A stretch of 64,000 nt of DNA, taken from the NCBI RefSeq assembly GCF_000967865.1, contig NZ_JXRU01000031.1, positions 142,252 through 206,251 of the forward strand, in the 5' to 3' direction. The notes beneath the pieces were generated by a model. The model was not told the DNA's origin. It ran no database searches and was given only the letters and a program-made list of their open reading frames with translations. Source of the DNA: Microbacterium sp. SA39 (GTDB lineage Bacteria; Actinomycetota; Actinomycetes; Actinomycetales; Microbacteriaceae). The translations under genes were made by a program, and so were the position numbers. This document shows positions 60,464 to 64,000 of this stretch, piece after piece (within the stretch, counting starts at the first letter, position 1; each line of letters starts with the position of its first letter).

Positions 60464-62757
60464 CTCGGGATGCCTTCGAAAACGACTTTCCCGCCATCAT
60501 GTCCAGCTCCCGGGCCGATGTCGATGATCCAATCCGCGTGCGCCATCACGGCCTGATGGTGCTCGATGACGATCACCGTCTTGCCGGAATCGACCAGCCG
60601 ATCGAGCAGCCCGAGTATCTTGTCGACGTCCGCGAGATGAAGACCGGTCGTGGGCTCGTCGAGCACGTAGATGTCGCCCTTCTCCCCCATCTGGATCGCG
60701 AGCTTCATCCGCTGTCGCTCTCCGCCGGAGAGCGTCGACAGCGGCTGCCCGAGAGACAGGTACCCGAGACCGACATCGTCGAGCCGGCTGAGCACCGCCG
60801 TCACAGCGGGGATCTTCGCCTCGCCGTCCGAGAAGAACACCAACGCTTCCGACACCGGGAGGTCCAACACCTCGGTGATGTCCTTGCCTGCCAGCTTGTA
60901 CTCGAGCACAGCTGCCTGGAACCGCTTGCCGCCGCAGTCCTCGCACGGTGTCTCGATCGTATCCATGAATCCGAGTTCGGTGATGATCACCCCGGCGCCC
61001 TTGCAGGTCGGACACGCGCCCTCGGAGTTCGCACTGAACAGGGCCGGCTTCACGCCGTTCGCCTTCGCGAACGCCTTGCGGATGGGCTCGAGCATCCCGG
61101 TATAGGTCGCGGGGTTGCTCCGTCGAGATCCCTTGATCGCGCCCTGATCGATCGCCACCACGCCGTCCCGGCGCGACACGGACCCATGGATGAGCGAGCT
61201 CTTACCCGAGCCGGCGACACCGGTCACGACGGTGAGCACGCCGGTGGGGATGTCGACATCGACGTTCTGCAGATTGTTCGCTGTCGCCCCGCGCACCTCG
61301 ATGGCTCCGTCGCTCGCACGCACGGCATCCTTCAACTGGGCACGATCGTCCAGATGCGCGCCGGTCCGCGTGCCGCTGGACTTGAGACCGTCGACCGTGC
61401 CCTCGAAGCAGATCTCTCCTCCGGCGCTGCCGGCGCCGGGGCCGAGATCGACCACGTGATCGCCGATCGCGATCGTCTCGGGCTTGTGCTCGACGACGAG
61501 CACCGTGTTCCCCTTGTCGCGGAGCTTCAGCAGCAGGGTGTTCATCCGCTGGATGTCATGCGGGTGGAGCCCGATGGTGGGCTCGTCGAACACGTAGGTG
61601 ATGTCGGTGAGTGAGGAACCGAGGTGGCGCAGCATCTTGATACGCTGCGCCTCTCCCCCGGACAGCGTCCCCGACGGCCGCTCCAGAGTCAGATAACCGA
61701 GTCCGAGTGTCACGAACGCATCGAGATTCGCGCTGAGCGCCTCGAGGAGGGGCCCTGCGCCGGGAAGATCGAGGTCCCGAACCCACGCGGCGAGGTCGGT
61801 CACCTGCATCCGACAGGCATCGGCGATGCTGATCCCCTTGATCTTCGATGATCGTGCGCCCTCGGTCAGGCGCGTGCCGTCGCACTCCGGGCACACTGCG
61901 AAGGTGGCGACCCGCTCGACGAAGGAGCGGACGTGCGGCTGCAGGGCGTCGAGGTCCTTCGACAGCATCGACTTGGTGATCTTGGGGATCAGCCCCTCGT
62001 AGGTCATGTTGATGCCCGAGATCTTGACCTTCGTCACCTCGCCGTAGAGAAGAAGATGGCGCTGCTTCTCGGTGAACTCGGCGACCGGCTTGTCAGCGGG
62101 GTAGAACCCGGATGCGGAGAAGCCCTTCACCATCCATCCGTCCGGGGTGTAGCCCGGAACCATGATCGCGCCCTCGTCGAGCGACTTCGACTCATCGACG
62201 ATCTGTGCGAGGTCGAGGTCGGACACCGATCCCCTCCCCTCGCAGCGCGGGCACATGCCGCCGAGGTAAATCGCGTCCTTCACGATCTTCTTCTCGCCGC
62301 CCGGGCCCGTCATCACGCCGCTCGCCCGCTGGGTGGGGATGTTGAACGAGAACGCCGTCGGGCCGCCGATGTACGGCGTGCCGAGCTTGCTGAACAGGAT
62401 GCGCAGCATCGCGTTCGCATCGGTCACCGTACCCACGGTCGACCGGGGGTTCGCGCCGAGACGCTCCTGGTCGACGATGATCGCCGTCGTCAGACCCTCG
62501 AGCACATCCACGTCCGGGCGCGGAACCGACGGCATGAACCCCTGCACGAACGCGCTGTAGGTCTCGTCGATCATGCGTCGCGATTCCGCGGCGATCGTGT
62601 CGAACACCAGTGAGCTCTTGCCCGACCCGGACACCCCTGTGAAGACGGTGAGCCGACGTTTCGGGATGTCGACGCTGACATCCTTCAGGTTGTTCTCGCG
62701 GGCGCCCTGCACGCGAATCAGGTCATGATTGTCTGCGGGATGGTCGGCGGAGATCAT
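60400..62757 (-). CDS. UvrA-like ABC ATPase, short form
   Basis: A 785-residue UvrA paralogue, about 150 residues shorter than housekeeping UvrA. It keeps two ABC modules: Walker A GVSGSGKSSL near residue 41, signature SGGEAQRIKM, Walker B YVFDEPTIGLHP; then GVAGSGKSSL, LSGGERQRMKLA and VLDEPTTGLHL. Zinc CxxC pairs are CPRC, CPEC, CPTC and CEDC. Short UvrA-like proteins in actinobacteria often accompany VOC or antibiotic-resistance genes (DrrC type), so DNA-bound drug tolerance is possible. ATG 62757 has GAAGGA upstream. It is last in araC-VOC-uvrA-like. Confidence 0.9.
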   Translation of the reverse strand: MISADHPADNHDLIRVQGARENNLKDVSVDIPKRRLTVFTGVSGSGKSSLVFDTIAAESRRMIDETYSAFVQGFMPSVPRPDVDVLEGLTTAIIVDQERLGANPRSTVGTVTDANAMLRILFSKLGTPYIGGPTAFSFNIPTQRASGVMTGPGGEKKIVKDAIYLGGMCPRCEGRGSVSDLDLAQIVDESKSLDEGAIMVPGYTPDGWMVKGFSASGFYPADKPVAEFTEKQRHLLLYGEVTKVKISGINMTYEGLIPKITKSMLSKDLDALQPHVRSFVERVATFAVCPECDGTRLTEGARSSKIKGISIADACRMQVTDLAAWVRDLDLPGAGPLLEALSANLDAFVTLGLGYLTLERPSGTLSGGEAQRIKMLRHLGSSLTDITYVFDEPTIGLHPHDIQRMNTLLLKLRDKGNTVLVVEHKPETIAIGDHVVDLGPGAGSAGGEICFEGTVDGLKSSGTRTGAHLDDRAQLKDAVRASDGAIEVRGATANNLQNVDVDIPTGVLTVVTGVAGSGKSSLIHGSVSRRDGVVAIDQGAIKGSRRSNPATYTGMLEPIRKAFAKANGVKPALFSANSEGACPTCKGAGVIITELGFMDTIETPCEDCGGKRFQAAVLEYKLAGKDITEVLDLPVSEALVFFSDGEAKIPAVTAVLSRLDDVGLGYLSLGQPLSTLSGGERQRMKLAIQMGEKGDIYVLDEPTTGLHLADVDKILGLLDRLVDSGKTVIVIEHHQAVMAHADWIIDIGPGAGHDGGKVVFEGIPSDLVSQKSTLTGEHLAEYVRG

Positions 62758-62785
62758 CGGAGTCCTTCGTTGTCAGGGCTGACGT

Positions 62786-63205
62786 TCAGCCGGCCTGGTT
62801 GATACGCAGCAGGTTGCCGGCTGGGTCGCGGAAAGCGCAGTCGCGCACCCCGTAGGGCTGGTCCATCGGCTCCTGAACGACGTCGGCACCGGTCTCGACA
62901 AGGCGTTCGAACAGACCGTCGAGATCGTCGCTCGCGAGGGTGAGCGCTCCGTAGCTCCCCTTCGCGATGAGCTCGAGGATCGTCTGGCGCTCTGTGTCGG
63001 TGATGCCGGGGTCGGTCGCCGGCGGATGCAGCACGATCGACGTCTCGGGCTGCCCCGCCGGTCCGACCGTGAGCCAGCGCAGCCCGTCGTAGCCGACGTC
63101 GTTGCGCACCTCGAACCCGAGCGCGTCTCGATAGAACCCGAGCGCGGCGTCGGCGTCGGTGTGTGGAAGGAAGGCGTAGTGGATGCTGATCTTCATGATG
63201 TTCAC
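62786..63205 (-). CDS. VOC-family protein
   Basis: A 139-residue vicinal-oxygen-chelate protein: ISIHYAFLPHTDADAALGFYRDALGFEVRNDVG at the start, and QPYGVRDCAFRDPAGNLLRINQ at the end. This glyoxalase/bleomycin-resistance fold can bind metals or sequester drugs; role unknown. GTG 63205 overlaps the araC stop by 4 bp (GTGA); ATG 63196 is the alternative. The uvrA-like gene follows after 28 bp, consistent with an operon. Confidence 0.9.
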   Translation of the reverse strand: MNIMKISIHYAFLPHTDADAALGFYRDALGFEVRNDVGYDGLRWLTVGPAGQPETSIVLHPPATDPGITDTERQTILELIAKGSYGALTLASDDLDGLFERLVETGADVVQEPMDQPYGVRDCAFRDPAGNLLRINQAG

Positions 63206-63663
63206 GCTAGGTCCGCGTCGGTGCGCGGCGCTTCTCGATTCCTGATCGGTCTGGTCACGTGCTTTGCTTGGAACGATGGGATGCCGGCGATGTCGGCGGC
63301 GCGTTCACGGTACACCCGGGGTGAGACACCGACCAGCTCGGTGAAGCGCGTGCTGAAGGTGCCGAGCGATGAGCATCCGACTTCGAAGCAGACATCGGTC
63401 ACGCTGAGGTCCCCGCGACGGAGCAACGCCATCGCACGCTCGATGCGGCGGGTCATGAGATACGAGTACGGAGACTCCCCGTACGTCTCCCTGAACCGGC
63501 GGCTCAGATGCCCGGCGGACATGTGCACTCCCCTGGCCAACGCCTCGACGTCGAGCGGCCGTGCATACTCACGGTCGATGCGGTCCCGCACCTTCCGCAT
63601 CACGACCAGCTCGCGAATGCGGGCGTCGTCCACGGCAGTCACGAGATGATCCTTCCACGTCAC
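63202..63663 (-). CDS. AraC-family transcriptional regulator
   Basis: A 153-residue regulator consisting almost only of the AraC double helix-turn-helix (about residues 20-120): PLDVEALARGVHMSAGHLSRRFRETYG and LSVTDVCFEVGCSSLGTFSTRFTELVGVSP. No sensor domain. It is the first gene of araC-VOC-uvrA-like and probably activates this operon. GTG 63663 is the most upstream sensible start; the exact start is not certain. Confidence 0.9.
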   Translation of the reverse strand: MTWKDHLVTAVDDARIRELVVMRKVRDRIDREYARPLDVEALARGVHMSAGHLSRRFRETYGESPYSYLMTRRIERAMALLRRGDLSVTDVCFEVGCSSLGTFSTRFTELVGVSPRVYRERAADIAGIPSFQAKHVTRPIRNREAPRTDADLA

Positions 63664-63778
63664 CGGGCGTCACGGGGTGACCATCTGAGACGCCGTGGCC
63701 GAGTACTCCCCCACGGACGAACGCGGAGCGCTACCCTGAGGGCATCCCCACAGGATTCTCTCAGAAAGGGTCCACATC

Positions 63779-63873
63779 ATGTCCGAACCACTGTCCGATA
63801 CGAAGTCGTTCTTCAAGTCCATCCGCGTGGCTTTGGCTGTCTCCGGCGTCATCGCGCTGCTCGCCGGACTAGC
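63779..63873 (+). pseudogene. HdeD-like membrane protein, 5' fragment interrupted by IS
   Basis: The first 31 codons (MSEPLSDTKSFFKSIRVALAVSGV and the start of a transmembrane helix) resemble the N terminus of HdeD/DUF308 membrane proteins. At 63874 the frame passes into an IS481-type end and stops after 63 residues total. GAAAGGG lies upstream of ATG. The remainder of the gene should continue beyond the far end of the element. Confidence 0.65.
63868..63873. repeat. IS target site ACTAGC
   Basis: An NCTAGN hexamer directly adjoins the element's end. IS481-type elements are known to insert at such sites and duplicate six bases; the second copy would lie outside the window. Confidence 0.7.
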
Positions 63874-64000
63874 TGTGATGTCCAGGCAGGTTGTTGAGTC
63901 TGCTGATGGGTGGGGCTCCGACGGCGGAGTGGTGCCTGTGATGATTGTAGAAGTGGATCCAGCCCGGTAGGGCAGCGCGTCGTTGGGTCTCCGATTCGTA
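63869..64000 (-). CDS. IS481-family transposase, C-terminal part
   Basis: On the minus strand 43 codons run in from the window edge and end in the typical DDE integrase tail, WIHFYNHHRHHSAVGAPPI followed by SRLNNLPGHHS. The TAG stop lies in the CTAG of the target site, outside the element proper. The catalytic DDE residues lie beyond the window. Confidence 0.88.
   Translation of the reverse strand, partial: YESETQRRAALPGWIHFYNHHRHHSAVGAPPISRLNNLPGHHS
63874..64000. mobile_element. IS481-family insertion sequence, one end
   Basis: The terminal inverted repeat starts TGTGATGTCCAGGCAGGTTG, which shares the TGTGA start and the AGGTTGT block with the end of Bordetella IS481 as I recall it. It contains the transposase C terminus and is cut by the window edge. 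Confidence 0.8.

Overview
The window is about 64 kb of high-GC actinobacterial chromosome, almost fully coding. It most resembles the family Microbacteriaceae, probably Microbacterium. The grounds are: gene order aroE-aroC-aroK-aroB-aroQ-efp-nusB; pyrR-B-C-carA-carB-pyrF; mIHF/gmk-rpoZ-metK-priA-fmt-rsmB-rpe; hisE-G-F-I; trpC-B-A-lgt-gltB-gltD-pyk; an ANTAR response regulator followed by polA; abundant GTG starts with 4-bp stop/start overlaps; and a NamH-type muramic-acid hydroxylase, which fits the N-glycolyl muramic acid known in Microbacterium cell walls. Genus assignment is inference.

Bases 1-10,940: shikimate pathway genes (aroE cut by the window edge) running into translation factor efp and nusB; then a SNF2 helicase, the MBL-fold plus Rieske hydroxylase and a VapBC-like toxin-antitoxin pair with a palindromic operator. 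Bases 10,941-20,500: the complete UMP biosynthesis operon behind a PyrR-binding RNA element, then guanylate kinase fused to an mIHF-like DNA-binding domain. Bases 20,500-29,460: omega subunit, SAM synthetase, PriA, formyl-tRNA and rRNA modification, ribulose-phosphate epimerase and histidine genes. Bases 29,450-41,900: tryptophan genes (trpE not at its usual place), Lgt, glutamate synthase and pyruvate kinase.

Bases 41,900-56,400 are a mixed zone: two alpha/beta hydrolases, a tRNA-Leu(CAA), three ANTAR-domain signalling proteins, DNA polymerase I, a DUF885 hydrolase, a flavin monooxygenase, a sugar-porter-like MFS transporter, a GDSL hydrolase and a formylglycine-generating-enzyme-like protein without the catalytic cysteines.

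Bases 56,350-64,000 are accessory and partly decaying: an MFS transporter, a frameshifted VOC gene, a TetR/reductase pair with two operators, a short Tat-signal ORF, a GNAT gene with its core deleted, an araC-VOC-uvrA-like operon, and an IS481-family element inserted at a CTAG site in an HdeD-like gene at the right edge. No CRISPR array, prophage or rRNA operon is visible. The clearest non-gene pattern is a recurrent promoter layout, TAnnnT followed by six bases and then the start codon, at 13 genes. It indicates widespread leaderless transcription. I did not find a convincing entirely new multi-gene system.
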